Of a stretch of DNA of 64,000 nucleotides, positions 41,365-51,816 are shown one piece after another. This DNA is from Mycoplasmopsis columbina (GTDB lineage: Bacteria > Bacillota_I > Bacilli_A > Mycoplasmatales > Metamycoplasmataceae): positions 620,001-684,000 of the forward strand of contig NZ_LR215041.1 of NCBI RefSeq assembly GCF_900660685.1. The letters run 5' to 3'. The notes beneath the pieces are model-generated. The model did no database searches and was not told the origin of the DNA. It was given only the letters and a program-made list of their open reading frames with translations. Made by a program: the position numbers and the translations under genes. Numbering within the stretch: position 1 is the first letter of the stretch; each line of letters opens with the position of its first letter.

Positions 41365-44300
41365 TTAGTTTTCTACTGTTGGTAAATCAAATATTTTAAT
41401 TGAGAATTTGTTTTCTTCTTTAATAGTTAATTTATTTGATGGTGATTGATTTTCTTCTAATAATGAAAATTCTGCATAAACACCATCTTCTTTTTTAACA
41501 AGTTCAAAACCTTTACGGGTATTTTTTCCAGTTGGATCAATAAAGTACATGTTTTCTATGTCTGCACCATTTGTAATAGCACCAACAGGATGACTTATTT
41601 CTAAGTTCATTTCTTTTTTATTAATGTCACCACCTATTTCTTTTGCAATTACTGTGTTATTTTTTAGAGCTACAAGTAATCTTGTTTTATTAGTTGCATT
41701 AAAGAAGCTAAAAATTCTATTTTTCGCATTTTCTCCGCCTGTCACATTAAATGCTGGAGTTGTTGAATTCTCATCAACTGCTTTTTTAACTTGTGGAGCT
41801 TTAAGTGTTGAAAATCCAGTTAAACTAAATTCTTTAGTATGAGTTTGTGATTCATCTTCTTTACTTGTTAAAGTAACTGTAACTGTTAAATTTCCACCGT
41901 CGGCTGGTGTTTTGGTTGTAATTGCTAAATTAACTTTATCTTTATCTGCATGGTCTAAAGTTAGAGTTAATTGTTCATCAGTTACTTGATCTGCTCTTAA
42001 GTAAGTTTTATTTGCTTCAGCTGCCAAGTTAAGAGTTAAGCCTTCAGCAATTGCTGCTAAATCAAGACCTTGTTGTTTAAATCCTGTCAATTCATATTCT
42101 TTATTAAAAGTTTGATCATCTTTAGTAAGGGTTACAACTAAAGTTAAAGTACCTTGAGTATTATTTGCTGTTCCTGCTTTAACTGTTTTAGTAACAGTGA
42201 TACCTTCTGTTGATAAATCAACAGTTTCTTCACCTCTTTTAAGCATGAAGTTATTTACTTCAACTGCTGAAGGCAAAGTTTCAGCCTTGTTTTCATAATC
42301 AACTGTTACACCTTCTAATTTTTCACTTAAATTAGTGGTTTTGAAGCCTGTAATTTCAACATTAATTTCACTTGATGAAATTGTGGTGTTTGTTGAATCT
42401 GTTTGAGTTAATTTGTATGTTAATGATAATGTACCGGTTGTTTCATTTTTACTACTACTTACTAGTGCATAAGTAAGTCCTGAGTCAACTTCGCCTTTAG
42501 TTACATTGTCTGCACTTGCATCAGCAATTGGTGTAGTTTCTTTGTTTTCATAACCAAAAGTATCTTTTAAAGCTTGTGCTTTTGCTTCCAGTTCTTCTTG
42601 TGTAAGTACAGTGAAAGCAACTGGAGTTGTTGTTGTGTATTTGTTGTCAATTCTAATATTGGCTGGTTTTCTATCGTATTTACCTAATTTAAATTTAATT
42701 GAGTAATTTCCTTCTTCATCTTTAACTAAAATTACTTTTCCTCTTTCATCTGAATTTGTAGTTGAGTTAAGAGCAAATGTTGTTAAAGCGCTTCTTGAAA
42801 GTTTTACTTTATCTTCTTCACTTAATTCAAATAATTTAACTCTTGGCGCATCTGGCTCATCTTTATTATATGGTTTGTCATAAATGCCAACTTCCACATA
42901 ATCATAGTCAAGTAAAGCACCATCACTTAAAGTACTTAAATATGCTTTAGCAGCTGCACTTTGAACAAGCATAAATTTCTTAACTGTTTCAAGTTTAGTA
43001 ACAATAAATTCATAACTTGATTTTAAAGTTGTTAATTCTTTAACAACAAATTCACTTGATGTTAAATCATCTTTTTGAAGTTTAAATTGAACTTTTTTGT
43101 ATCCGTTGTCAATTTCATCTATAGCTTGATCTTTGTTGTTTTCTAAAGTGTACATAAAAGCTTTATCAACTACTGTATATCCTTCAGGAGCAGTAATGGT
43201 TACTTTATCAAGTAATAATTCATCTGCTCTTAATTGATCTGTAGCAGTTTCGTATGTTACAACTGTAGCTTCTTCTGCATTTTTTAAATCTCTTTGTGCA
43301 TTAGTTAAAAGATTAGCAAAATTAACTGTGTATTCAGCACTTTCAGCTGTTTCAACTAAAACATCTTTTAACTTATAAGTCACATTTACAGATGAATCTT
43401 CTAATTTTTCTGCTCTTAGAATTTCAACACTAACATAGTCAGTTAATGAATTATTTACAACTGTTTTTTCTTGCGGAGCAGCTGTTAATTCTTCAATTGT
43501 TGGTTTTTCTTCTGGTAAAGTAACTGTTACATTTGCCGCTTTAATTTCATCAAATTCTTCGCTTGTAAGAGCTTTTGAAGCTGGAACAACTTCTGCTTCA
43601 TATTCAGTTGAAATATTTTCTGGATTTGAATATTTTTGAGTTAATTTATATTTAAATTTGAATTTTTTAGTTGATGAATCATGTGTAAATGAATCATCAA
43701 CATACGCTAATGTAACTGATTCATCAACATTAGCTGCTGTTACTACATCTTTGCCATCCCGATAAAGCTCATAAGCGTTTGCTTCTGATGAAAAAGTTAC
43801 TTTTGCAGCTAAAGCAGCAAATTCTTCTGCTCCTAAAGCACCTTTTTCAAAGGTTAATTCATATGATTTAGTTTGATCTTCAAAAAGTTTGTCAACTAAT
43901 TTAAGAGTTGCACCATAATGTGTTTGACTAACTTCTTTAAAGTCGCTATAAGTAATTGTTACATACTTACTTACTTCTTCTAATTTTGAAGCACTTAAAG
44001 CACCTTCTCCTAATTCAATAAAATCATGTGCAGTGATTTTATTTGATTTCAACATAACATTTAAATCAGATTTTAGAGAATCTAATTCACTTTCACTTAA
44101 TTTTAAATTGTCCAAAACAAGATTCTTGCCATCTTTTGAAATTGTTCCAGTTGCCTTATCTTTAACTTTGGCTTTAATTGCTACTTGACGATAGTTTTGT
44201 GCTTTTGCTTCTTCAATTACTAATTCATATTTAGTTGAATCTAAATTACTTCCATAACTACCATTGGCAACAACTTCTGCATTTGTTGCATTTGGTGTAG

Positions 44301-44457
44301 TTGTAGTTAAGGCTAAATTAGCAACCTGCTGATTTAATTCCACCTCAAGTTTATTTTTACTATCATCCACATCATTAGTACATGATGCAGCCACGAATGG
44401 TAAAACCGCCGTTACTGAAAGAGATGATAATAAAAGAGTTAGTTTTTTCGATTTCAT
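41365..44457 (-). CDS. Large surface lipoprotein with repeated lipoprotein-associated domains (1030 aa)
   Basis: The lipobox VLPFVAASC (Cys 26) is the only Cys in the protein. The outer part is Thr/Glu/Lys-rich. At least three copies of a repeat of roughly 90 residues lie in the second half. Each ends in a strand pair such as SEINVEITGFK, KEYELTGFK or KEFSLTGFS, the pattern of the mycoplasma lipoprotein-associated domain (Lipoprotein_17 type). The first half has related but looser copies. There is no Trp at all in 1030 residues, so no TGA occurs in the gene. AGGGGA precedes ATG 44457. Probably a surface antigen or adhesin; function unknown. Confidence 0.88.
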   Translation of the reverse strand: MKSKKLTLLLSSLSVTAVLPFVAASCTNDVDDSKNKLEVELNQQVANLALTTTTPNATNAEVVANGSYGSNLDSTKYELVIEEAKAQNYRQVAIKAKVKDKATGTISKDGKNLVLDNLKLSESELDSLKSDLNVMLKSNKITAHDFIELGEGALSASKLEEVSKYVTITYSDFKEVSQTHYGATLKLVDKLFEDQTKSYELTFEKGALGAEEFAALAAKVTFSSEANAYELYRDGKDVVTAANVDESVTLAYVDDSFTHDSSTKKFKFKYKLTQKYSNPENISTEYEAEVVPASKALTSEEFDEIKAANVTVTLPEEKPTIEELTAAPQEKTVVNNSLTDYVSVEILRAEKLEDSSVNVTYKLKDVLVETAESAEYTVNFANLLTNAQRDLKNAEEATVVTYETATDQLRADELLLDKVTITAPEGYTVVDKAFMYTLENNKDQAIDEIDNGYKKVQFKLQKDDLTSSEFVVKELTTLKSSYEFIVTKLETVKKFMLVQSAAAKAYLSTLSDGALLDYDYVEVGIYDKPYNKDEPDAPRVKLFELSEEDKVKLSRSALTTFALNSTTNSDERGKVILVKDEEGNYSIKFKLGKYDRKPANIRIDNKYTTTTPVAFTVLTQEELEAKAQALKDTFGYENKETTPIADASADNVTKGEVDSGLTYALVSSSKNETTGTLSLTYKLTQTDSTNTTISSSEINVEITGFKTTNLSEKLEGVTVDYENKAETLPSAVEVNNFMLKRGEETVDLSTEGITVTKTVKAGTANNTQGTLTLVVTLTKDDQTFNKEYELTGFKQQGLDLAAIAEGLTLNLAAEANKTYLRADQVTDEQLTLTLDHADKDKVNLAITTKTPADGGNLTVTVTLTSKEDESQTHTKEFSLTGFSTLKAPQVKKAVDENSTTPAFNVTGGENAKNRIFSFFNATNKTRLLVALKNNTVIAKEIGGDINKKEMNLEISHPVGAITNGADIENMYFIDPTGKNTRKGFELVKKEDGVYAEFSLLEENQSPSNKLTIKEENKFSIKIFDLPTVEN

Positions 44458-44673
44458 TTTTCCCCTATTAAATTCGTAAATTAAATTATTAATTAGATAT
44501 TTACGTGCCTTAATAATATGAAAAAAATATGAAAAAAATTATTTTTATAACTTAATTAAAAATATTTTTGTGAAAAAAAACGCATTTTTTACACATTTGA
44601 AAATATTTTTATTTTTATTTAAATTTAATATAAAATATTTAACTAGTAATTAAGCTTAAGAATTTTTTCTTCT
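44458..44673. other. AT-rich gap between divergent genes
   Basis: Between the divergent 1030-aa lipoprotein and tuf. It holds poly-A/T tracts, an imperfect inverted repeat GTGAAAAAAAA / TTTTTTACAC at 44570-44593, and no coding frame I can support. The lipoprotein promoter must lie here. Confidence 0.6.
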
Positions 44674-44700
44674 TTGTTACAATTTAATTACTTTTATAAG
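44674..44700 (+). promoter_or_regulatory. Probable tuf promoter
   Basis: TTGTTA at 44674-44679 and TATAAG at 44695-44700, about 15 nt apart. The structured tuf leader begins right after. Confidence 0.5.
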
Positions 44701-44701
44701 T

Positions 44702-44788
44702 GGGTGATACCCAAAGAAATTTTTAAGTTTTAGCATATGGACAGGATGTGGATGGAAGGCCACACTTTGGTTGGTTTTAGCGCTAAAA
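44702..44788 (+). promoter_or_regulatory. Structured leader of tuf
   Basis: A GC-richer island in AT-rich surroundings. Seen: GGGT-GAT-ACCC hairpin (44702-44712); TGTGG (44747-44751) pairing with CCACA (44760-44764); TTTTAGC twice (44728-44734 and 44775-44781), either copy able to pair with GCTAAAA (44782-44788). The two exclusive pairings resemble a switch. It is not a known element to me. Confidence 0.55.
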
Positions 44789-44814
44789 CAAATTATTCAA
44801 TTGAAAGGATTAAC

Positions 44815-46008
44815 ATGGCAAAATTAGATTTTAATCGTAGTAAAGAACACGTTAATATCGGTACAATTGGTCACGTTGACCACGGTAAAACTACTTTAAC
44901 CGCTGCTATTGCTACAGTATTAGCCAAAAAAGGTTTAGCTGAAGCTCGTGACTATGCATCTATCGATAATGCACCAGAAGAAAAAGCACGTGGTATTACA
45001 ATTAACACATCACACATCGAATATGAAACAGAAGCACGTCACTATGCTCACGTTGACTGTCCTGGTCACGCTGACTACATCAAAAACATGATTACCGGTG
45101 CTGCTCAAATGGACGGAGCTATCTTAGTTGTTGCTGCAACAGATGGTCCTATGCCTCAAACACGTGAACACATTCTTCTTTCTAAACAAGTTGGTGTTCC
45201 TCGTATGGTTGTTTTCTTAAACAAATGCGACATGCTTAAAAGTGCAGATGACGAAGAAATGCTTGAATTAGTTGAAATGGAAATTCGTGACTTATTAAGC
45301 AAATACGGTTTTGATGGTGACAACACACCTATTATTCGTGGATCAGCTAAAGAAGCTTTAGAAGGTAAAGCTGAATACGAAGACAAAATTATGGAATTAA
45401 TGAATGCTGTTGACACATACATTGAAACTCCAGTTAAAGAATTCGATAAACCATTCTTAATGGCTGTTGAAGACGTTTTCACAATTACAGGTCGTGGTAC
45501 AGTTGCTACAGGACGTGTTGAACGTGGAAAATTATCTCTTAACGAAGAAGTTGAAATCGTTGGTTTAAAACCTACTAAAAAAACTGTTGTTACAGGTATG
45601 GAAATGTTCCGTAAAAACCTTAAAGAAGTTCAAGCTGGTGACAATGCTGGTTTATTACTTCGTGGTGTTGAAAAATCACAAATCGAACGTGGACAAGTTC
45701 TTGCTAAACCAGGTTCAATCATTCCTCACACAGAATTCAAAGCTGCAATTTATGTTTTAACTAAAGAAGAAGGTGGACGTCACACTCCATTCTTTAAAAA
45801 CTACAAACCTCAATTCTACTTCCGTACCACAGACGTTACCGGTGGAGTTGAATTTGAAGCTGGACGTGAAATGGTTACACCAGGAGAAAACGTTGACTTA
45901 ACAGTTAAATTAATTGCTCCTATCGCGGTTGAAGAAGGAACTAAATTCTCTATTCGTGAAGGTGGACACACCGTTGGTTATGGAAACGTAACACAAATTA
46001 TTAAATAA
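44815..46008 (+). CDS. tuf: Elongation factor Tu (397 aa)
   Basis: GTPase that brings aminoacyl-tRNA to the ribosome. The G1 motif GHVDHGKT (about residues 19-26), [24 protein letters not shown] and NKCDM are all intact. The start [14 protein letters not shown] at ATG 44815 has GAAAGGA upstream; a longer in-frame start at 44737 would run through the leader and is rejected. Codon use differs from neighbours (more C-ending codons, for example CGT and GGT), as usual for a highly expressed gene. Confidence 0.98.
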   Translation: MAKLDFNRSKEHVNIGTIGHVDHGKTTLTAAIATVLAKKGLAEARDYASIDNAPEEKARGITINTSHIEYETEARHYAHVDCPGHADYIKNMITGAAQMDGAILVVAATDGPMPQTREHILLSKQVGVPRMVVFLNKCDMLKSADDEEMLELVEMEIRDLLSKYGFDGDNTPIIRGSAKEALEGKAEYEDKIMELMNAVDTYIETPVKEFDKPFLMAVEDVFTITGRGTVATGRVERGKLSLNEEVEIVGLKPTKKTVVTGMEMFRKNLKEVQAGDNAGLLLRGVEKSQIERGQVLAKPGSIIPHTEFKAAIYVLTKEEGGRHTPFFKNYKPQFYFRTTDVTGGVEFEAGREMVTPGENVDLTVKLIAPIAVEEGTKFSIREGGHTVGYGNVTQIIK

Positions 46009-46020
46009 TAATTACTTTTG

Positions 46021-46052
46021 AAAAAACAAGGCATTGGGCTTTGTTTTTTTTC
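46021..46052 (+). terminator. Terminator after tuf
   Basis: AAAACAAGGC-ATTGG-GCTTTGTTTT hairpin plus T run. Confidence 0.85.
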
Positions 46053-46146
46053 TTTATAAAGTTTTTTTCGCATATTAATAGTTTTATATTTTTGTCAATT
46101 TAAAAAGACAAAAGGTATAATAGAAAAGTCTATATAAAAGGATATT

Positions 46147-46551
46147 ATGGAAAAAATTTTTATAACTAAAAATTTGAATGAATTAGAAAATGTAGTTAAT
46201 TATATTTTGACTAATTTAACTGTTTCAAAGATGATTTTGTTAAATGGAGAATTAGGAAGTGGTAAGACTGCATTGGTCAAAGTTTTAGCTAAGTTAATAG
46301 GAATTAAGGATACAATTGTTTCTCCCACATTTAATTACATGAAAATTTATGAGGGTCTTGTACATATTGACGCCTATAACTTAACTGAAGATTTGAGCGA
46401 ATTTGAGGATTACTTTGATGACAATATTGTTGCAATCGAGTGACCTGAAAAAATTAAAATTTATAATAACAATTATTTAAATGTTTTTGTATCGGTTAAT
46501 TCAAAAGATGAACATATCTATAAAATAGTTAAATATGAAAAGGATGCTTAG
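46147..46551 (+). CDS. tsaE: tRNA t6A biosynthesis ATPase TsaE (134 aa)
   Basis: ATPase partner of TsaB and TsaD in making N6-threonylcarbamoyl-adenosine at tRNA position 37. Walker A NGELGSGKTALVK at about residues 35-47, VSPTFNYMKIYEG, HIDAYNL and a Walker-B-like VAIEWPEKI with TGA-coded Trp. AAAGGA precedes ATG 46147; a TATAAT lies about 30 nt upstream. It is followed by tsaB with a 1-nt gap. The protein is slightly short but within range. Confidence 0.93.
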
Positions 46552-46552
46552 T

Positions 46553-47119
46553 ATGAAATTGTATTTAGACACTGCGAATGATGATTTTTCTCTTGCAATA
46601 TTTGACAATAATTTTAAAAAAATAGATAGTTCAATTTATGAAAATTATCAAAAAAAAGTAAATTTAACTGTTCAAGAAATTGAAAAAATCTTAAATAAAA
46701 ATCAAATTGATATTTCAGAAATTAATGAATATTATTTAAATATTGGACCAGGATCATTTACAGGTAGTAGAGTTGGTTTAGTATATTTAAGAACTATTGC
46801 TGAGATTCAAAAAAAACCTATTTTTACAATAAGTACTATGCAATTGCTACAAAAACAAAATCCCAATGTAGAAACTTTTTATATAAGTGCTGCAGGAAAT
46901 AAATTTTATGAATACAAAAGAAGTGATAATTTTGACGAAAATAAAATTAATTTAGTTTTAAATGAAAAAAATGATTGCGTGTGTTTAAAAGTAAAACATG
47001 ATTTATTTTTTAATAATTTTGTTGACTATTTACCACTATTTAAAAAGTATAATTATAATGAATTAATAAACATTAAACCTTTATATGTGAAAATGCCACA
47101 AATAGGTAATAAAAAATAG
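46553..47119 (+). CDS. tsaB: tRNA t6A biosynthesis protein TsaB (188 aa)
   Basis: ASKHA-fold scaffold that pairs with TsaD. The N-terminal KLYLDTANDDFSLAIFD strand pair and the family motif LNIGPGSFTGSRVGLVYLRTIAEI are clear; the C-terminal half is divergent. The start at ATG 46553 leaves 1 nt after tsaE; an in-frame ATG at 46535 would overlap tsaE and is less likely. tsaD is not in the window. Confidence 0.92.
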   Translation: MKLYLDTANDDFSLAIFDNNFKKIDSSIYENYQKKVNLTVQEIEKILNKNQIDISEINEYYLNIGPGSFTGSRVGLVYLRTIAEIQKKPIFTISTMQLLQKQNPNVETFYISAAGNKFYEYKRSDNFDENKINLVLNEKNDCVCLKVKHDLFFNNFVDYLPLFKKYNYNELINIKPLYVKMPQIGNKK

Positions 47120-47127
47120 GAGTTAAA

Positions 47128-47697
47128 ATGAAAAAATTTAAACTTTATGGGCTTCTAGGTGCCACAGCACTGCCTGTTTCGTTTGTTGCTGTTTCATGTT
47201 CCCAGCCAACTGATGAAGAAAAGAAAAATTATGTTATCGAATTTGCTAAAAAAGTAGAAGCTCAAACAGAAAGCTTAATTAATGAAGATTCAAAAGATGA
47301 AGGTGTTATTTCTTCCATACCACTTGGTGAAATTTTGAAATTTGAAGATATTGCCAATTTAACTTATTCAGAAATGAATAAAAAATATCAAGAAGCATAT
47401 GAAAAATTCCAAAGCGCAAAAGCGCTACTTGCACTTCAAATTACTACAGTAAAAACATTTTTAGATAATAACACATTTCCTCAATTATCTCTTTTAAAAC
47501 CAACATTAGAAAAGCCATTAAATTTATTGGACAAAATTCTAAATAAAAATATTCTAACTAACGATTTATATCAATCAATTGAAAACTTAGAAAATAATGG
47601 AATTTTTGACATTTTAAAAGATGCTGCAAATATTAAAAAAACAATAGAGGAAATAACAAAAGCTACTGGATCTGGTGGATTCGCTTTTGGACAATAA
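47128..47697 (+). CDS. Small lipoprotein, copy A (189 aa)
   Basis: Signal peptide MKKFKLYGLLGATALPVSFVAVSC with the Cys at residue 24, followed by a polar helical region. It follows tsaB by 8 nt with GGAG before the start. Its signal peptide and the first mature residues (CSQPTDEEKKNYV) match those of the next gene (CSESKTDQEKKDYI), so the two are paralogs. The end is Gly-rich (TGSGGFAFGQ). Function unknown; surface-exposed. Confidence 0.83.
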   Translation: MKKFKLYGLLGATALPVSFVAVSCSQPTDEEKKNYVIEFAKKVEAQTESLINEDSKDEGVISSIPLGEILKFEDIANLTYSEMNKKYQEAYEKFQSAKALLALQITTVKTFLDNNTFPQLSLLKPTLEKPLNLLDKILNKNILTNDLYQSIENLENNGIFDILKDAANIKKTIEEITKATGSGGFAFGQ

Positions 47698-47954
47698 ACA
47701 TATTTATAGTGCTTTTAGTCAATTACATTTCAGAATTGAATAAAAAAATATTTTTTTATGTATGTGTAAAAAAACAATTTTTTTACACATTTTTTTATAT
47801 TTTTTCATTTCAAAAATTAATATTTTAAATGAAAAAGAATATTATTAAATAGATTACTTAAAAAAATTAAAAATAAATTATTAAAATATAGAATAGTAAA
47901 AAAAATATGAAATTTAATTTAAATTAAAAATTAATGGAAAGAGATTAAAAAATA
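47698..47954 (+). other. AT-rich spacer between two paralogous lipoprotein genes
   Basis: No coding frame is visible. It contains the terminator noted next, long A/T tracts, and a GGAAAGAG ribosome-binding site before 47955. A promoter for copy B must lie here, but no single -10 box stands out. Confidence 0.5.
47762..47797 (+). terminator. Hairpin after lipoprotein copy A
   Basis: ATGTGTAAAAAAA / TTTTTTTACACAT with T run; similar in core to the TGTGAAAA repeats near other lipoprotein genes. Confidence 0.7.
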
Positions 47955-48692
47955 ATGAAAAAGTTTAGATTTTATAGTTTATTAAGTGCAACTACTATTC
48001 CAACCGTTTTTGTTGCAGTATCATGTAGCGAAAGCAAAACAGATCAAGAAAAAAAGGATTATATAGATCAATTTAATAAAAAATTGGGCGATTATAGTCA
48101 TTATGCTAATATTCCTAATATAAATCCTGAATATTTAAATAAAATTCAAACAAAATGAAAAGAACAATTCAAGCAAACATACTCGGAATTTAACAAAGAT
48201 TGAAAAAAAACTGCGGCTTGATACAAAGCTAAATTTGCTTTTATCAAATCACAAGCAAAAAGTTTTGATTTTGAACAATACTTAAAAAATTTTCTAAATG
48301 ATTTAAAAAAAGATGAAAAAACGCCTCCTTCTTTAATTTCAGCAGTTGAAAAAATTATTCCTTTTACTCCAAAATTTTTAGAATCTTTTGAAGTTAGTGA
48401 TGATGCTTACACCTCATTTAAAAATTTCGAAAAACTAGGTGTTTTAAATTGAAATTTTACACAAGAAGAAAAAACTGAATTGCTTAAAATGATTTTTAAT
48501 AATGTTGAAGAACTATCCCCAGGATTATTAGTAGAACTTGGCATTCTTAAAGAAAACAAAGATGACAAAGAAAAATCACCTGAAGAAGAAAATACAGAAA
48601 ATAATCCAAAAACTGATAATGAAGAATCTTCAACTCCAACAAATAGTTCAAATGAAAATTCAAACACAAACGAAACTTCACCAACTGCATAA
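47955..48692 (+). CDS. Small lipoprotein, copy B (245 aa)
   Basis: Signal peptide MKKFRFYSLLSATTIPTVFVAVSC with lipid-anchored Cys at residue 24, nearly the same as copy A. The middle is helical with several Trp coded by TGA. The last 50 residues are low complexity, rich in Glu, Asn, Ser and Thr (NSSNENSNTNETSPTA). The middle shares no obvious similarity with copy A beyond the start and a shared leucine-rich helical stretch. Function unknown. Confidence 0.83.
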
Positions 48693-48700
48693 CTTAAAAT

Positions 48701-48750
48701 AACAAAAAAAACAAGAGATTTAATTCTTTTGTTTTTTTGTTATTTTTTTA
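48701..48750 (+). terminator. Terminator after lipoprotein copy B
   Basis: AACAAAAAAAACAAGAGA / TTCTTTTGTTTTTTTGTT stem with T-rich tail. Confidence 0.75.
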
Positions 48751-48799
48751 GAAAATCAATTGATAAATTTAACACTAGTTGATAAATTAATAAAAAAAT

Positions 48800-48817
48800 A
48801 AAGCACATTGTGCTTTA
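48800..48817 (-). terminator. Terminator after the nucleoside-type permease gene
   Basis: AAAGCAC/GTGCTTT inverted repeat, overlapping the stop at 48815, with T-rich tail on the minus strand. Confidence 0.65.
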
Positions 48818-49783
48818 TCTTTGTGATTTATCATAAGGTATACCCGCTGCTGCTGGGGCATTAGATCTTTTAGACATAAATATTACGACAACAAGAGTTA
48901 ACAAGTAAGGGAAGATCAAGAGAACATCACTTGCTTTTTTAAGACTATTAATATAAGGAGTTGAGTAAGAGAAACCTAAGAAAATTGAGAAAATAATAGA
49001 AGCAAGTGCGATGATTAGAATATTTCATTGTCCTACAATCATAATTGCTAAAGCAACATATCCTAAACCAGCTACATCCCCGTTGAATAAGAAAGTTTGA
49101 TTATTCGTTGCTTGGGCAAAGAAAGTTCCTGCTAAAGAAGCTAAAATGCCTGAAATAATAACTCCTTGTCATTTATATTTAGTTACATTTACTCCGGCTA
49201 CATCGGCAGCTTGTGGATTTTCACCAATACTTCTAAATCTTAAACCTCATTTAGTTTTATAAAGTGCTAGATATCCTAAAACTATAACTAAGATAGTTAG
49301 AACAATTTGTAAAGAAATTACTTCAAAACTATATGAAAGTGTTTGACCAGAAGATGTTGAGGTAACTGTTGGAGAGAAAGCTAAATTCTGAAATGAATTG
49401 TTTAATTTTTTTGCATCTCCAAAAGTTCCCATGAAAACTAAAGCAATACCTGTTGCTAATAAGTTAAAGGCAAAACCTGAAATTGTCTGTGAACTTTTTA
49501 GTTTAATAGTTGCATAACCAAATAGTAATGAAGTTACTGCACCAAAAAGTAAACCAATTACCGTAGCAACTAATGAAAGAGCGATATTTGCTCCAGCACC
49601 TAATTGTGCTTTGTTTGCAGCATGAGAAATTAAAAGATAACCTAAAGCTCCAAAAATCATCATTCCGTTAATAGAAATATTCACAATTCCCACTTTTTCG
49701 GTAAACATTCCCGCAATTGCACCTACAGAAAGAATACAAAAGAAGAGAATAGCAAAATTATAAGTTGAGGCAAATGCTAGCAT
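48815..49783 (-). CDS. Nucleoside-type ABC permease, second subunit (322 aa)
   Basis: Membrane subunit of a BMP-linked importer of the branched-chain/ribose permease superfamily (YufQ/NupQ type). About nine helices. GIVNISINGMMIFGALGYLL, the family core, lies at about residues 32-51, and IGENPQAADVAGVNVTKYKWQGVIISG is the ATPase contact loop. AAGGAG precedes ATG 49783. It overlaps the first permease gene by 7 nt. Last gene of the operon BMP lipoprotein - ATPase - permease - permease. Confidence 0.9.
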
Positions 49784-51816
49784 ATTACTACTCCTTTACT
49801 TTCTGCTTTTGAACTTAAAAGTTCTATAAAATAATGTTTTTTGATAAATTGATAATTTTCGTGTGCTCTTGTTTTAAATTCTTTTTTAACATCTACTAAA
49901 TCTGCTTTATATTGCATTTTAATATTTTTTCTATTATCCGCATTTAATGCTTGTAATTTAACAAAATGATCTTTTTTAATATTAGAAATGTTTCCAAAAA
50001 TATTAAGAATTTCACTGTTATTTGAAACTTTTTGAGCTTTATTTGATTCTTCTAAGAATTTATTTTGCATTTGTTTAAATTCTTTGTTTAGTTTTTTAAT
50101 TTCATCTTTTTTAGAAATTTCACTAAATCTAAATTGTGAATCATCATAGGTTAAAGTTAGTGATTCTAAAGTTTTAATTTCATTAACATAGACTGATTCA
50201 AAAACTTTTGATTCAACTTCTTTGTAATTTTTAAGAAGTGCTTGGTATGTTTTTTTATTTTTTTCTTTTTTAATTTTTAAATCATTTAATGTCTGATTTA
50301 AGCTTGTATCTTTTTTATAAGTTTTAGAAATTCTTCTTAAAACTAATGTTTCAAAGAATAAATCTGCTTTGTGTTTTTGAATTGTTTCAATGGCTTGAAT
50401 ATTTCTATCTAATAAAGTAATTCTCTTGTTTAATTTTTCTATTTTATAGTAGTATTCATCTTTTAACTTATGATAACTACTCAAAGTTTGTTCTTTGTTA
50501 ACTAATGCCGAATTTTGGTTTAATTTTTCTTTTTTCAAAGCATATTGTTTAATAGCATTTAAGTATTTTCTTTTTAAGAAATATCTCTTTAGATGTAATC
50601 AATAAACTCTTGATGAAAAGTTTAAAGAAGTTTTAAATAAGAAACCAAATGGTTTAAATTCCATAAACAATTGCGCAATTGCTGCTAAATAAAGAATAAT
50701 TGAAGTAATAACTTGCATTTCATCCGCAGTAATGTATAAAGGATAACCTTGCAATGCTGGTTGTACTTTATAAAGTAATGCGTAGAATATAGCGGTAAAA
50801 ATAACTCCAATTGATGAATTAAGTGCTAGTAAAGAAATAGCAATTGAAACGAAACCAAGTGCTAGTGGTGAACTTGTGTCAGTAATCTTGATATTCTGAT
50901 TAAAGAAGTAGTAGAAGAAACCTGCTACTCCGGCAAAAGCTCCAGAAATAATCATTACATAAACAACTGACATTTTTTCATTAACACCAATGTATTGACC
51001 ATTAGTTTTTGAAAGTCCCAACATTTTAAGTTTATAACCAATGGTTGTTGATTTATACATAAAGAAAAGACCAATGGCTAGAACTAGAAAAATGACTGTG
51101 AAAATAATTCCAAAAATGTATTGAGTATCATTAAAGGTATTCGCGCCTTGACTATTTACAATAGTGAAAACTCCAGTTTCTGTTCCATAACCAAATTTAC
51201 TGTCAAGAAAAGTTTTTACTTTTTCTTGACTAAAGAAAAGATTATTATTAGTGCTAAAAATAACTCTATTCAATTTTGCAACAACTCAGTTTAACATAAT
51301 TGTTGAAATAACTTCATGCACGTTTAAATAGGCTTTTAATATACCAGCAATTCCGGCTAAAAATGCTCCAGCAAGAATAGAAATAAGTAATGAAAGAATT
51401 AAATATCCAACTGTAATATTTTTAATTCCCAGTGCAATAAACATTGAGAAAACAATAGTTGAGGCAAACATCATCTGCCCACTTATCCCAATGTTAAATA
51501 ACCCTGATTTAAAACCTATAGCAGAAGAAACTCCGGCAAAACCAAAGATAATGAAGAAGGTTAAAAAGGCAGCTATATCTCTTTTACCTTGGAAGGTTTC
51601 TCCAAATTTTGAAAAGAGTAAAAATGGATTTTCGCTTTTCATAATTGCGATGAAAATCAAAGCAATTAAAACTCCGAAAATCAATGCTCAAACTGATGAC
51701 ATGGTTTTCCTAAAAGCGCTTTTATTTCTGTCTAAACGAATAAATTCGCTTAATTTTTGTGATCAAGCATTGTATTTATCTTTTGCAGAGTGTCATGCAT
51801 TTTTAGTTTTGTCCAT
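49777..51816 (-). CDS. Nucleoside-type ABC permease, first subunit, with long coiled-coil tail (679 aa)
   Basis: The first 410 residues are a YufP/NupP-type permease. FKSGLFNIGISGQMMFAS is the family core, YLNVHEVISTIMLNW follows it, and GYKLKMLGLSKTNGQYIGVNEKMSVVYVMIISG is the ATPase contact loop. After the last helix come about 255 further residues, strongly charged and predicted coiled coil (KKEKLNQNSALVNKEQ and following), ending KGVVIC. Such a tail is not usual for this permease family (about 350-400 aa). It is in frame with no stop, so it is part of the protein. Start ATG 51816, with GGAGGAG, overlaps the ATPase gene by 14 nt. Confidence 0.88.

Noticed and set aside
44737-44814. N-terminal extension of EF-Tu starting at 44737
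   Set aside because: The sequence is the structured leader; the ribosome-binding site and the family start point to ATG 44815.
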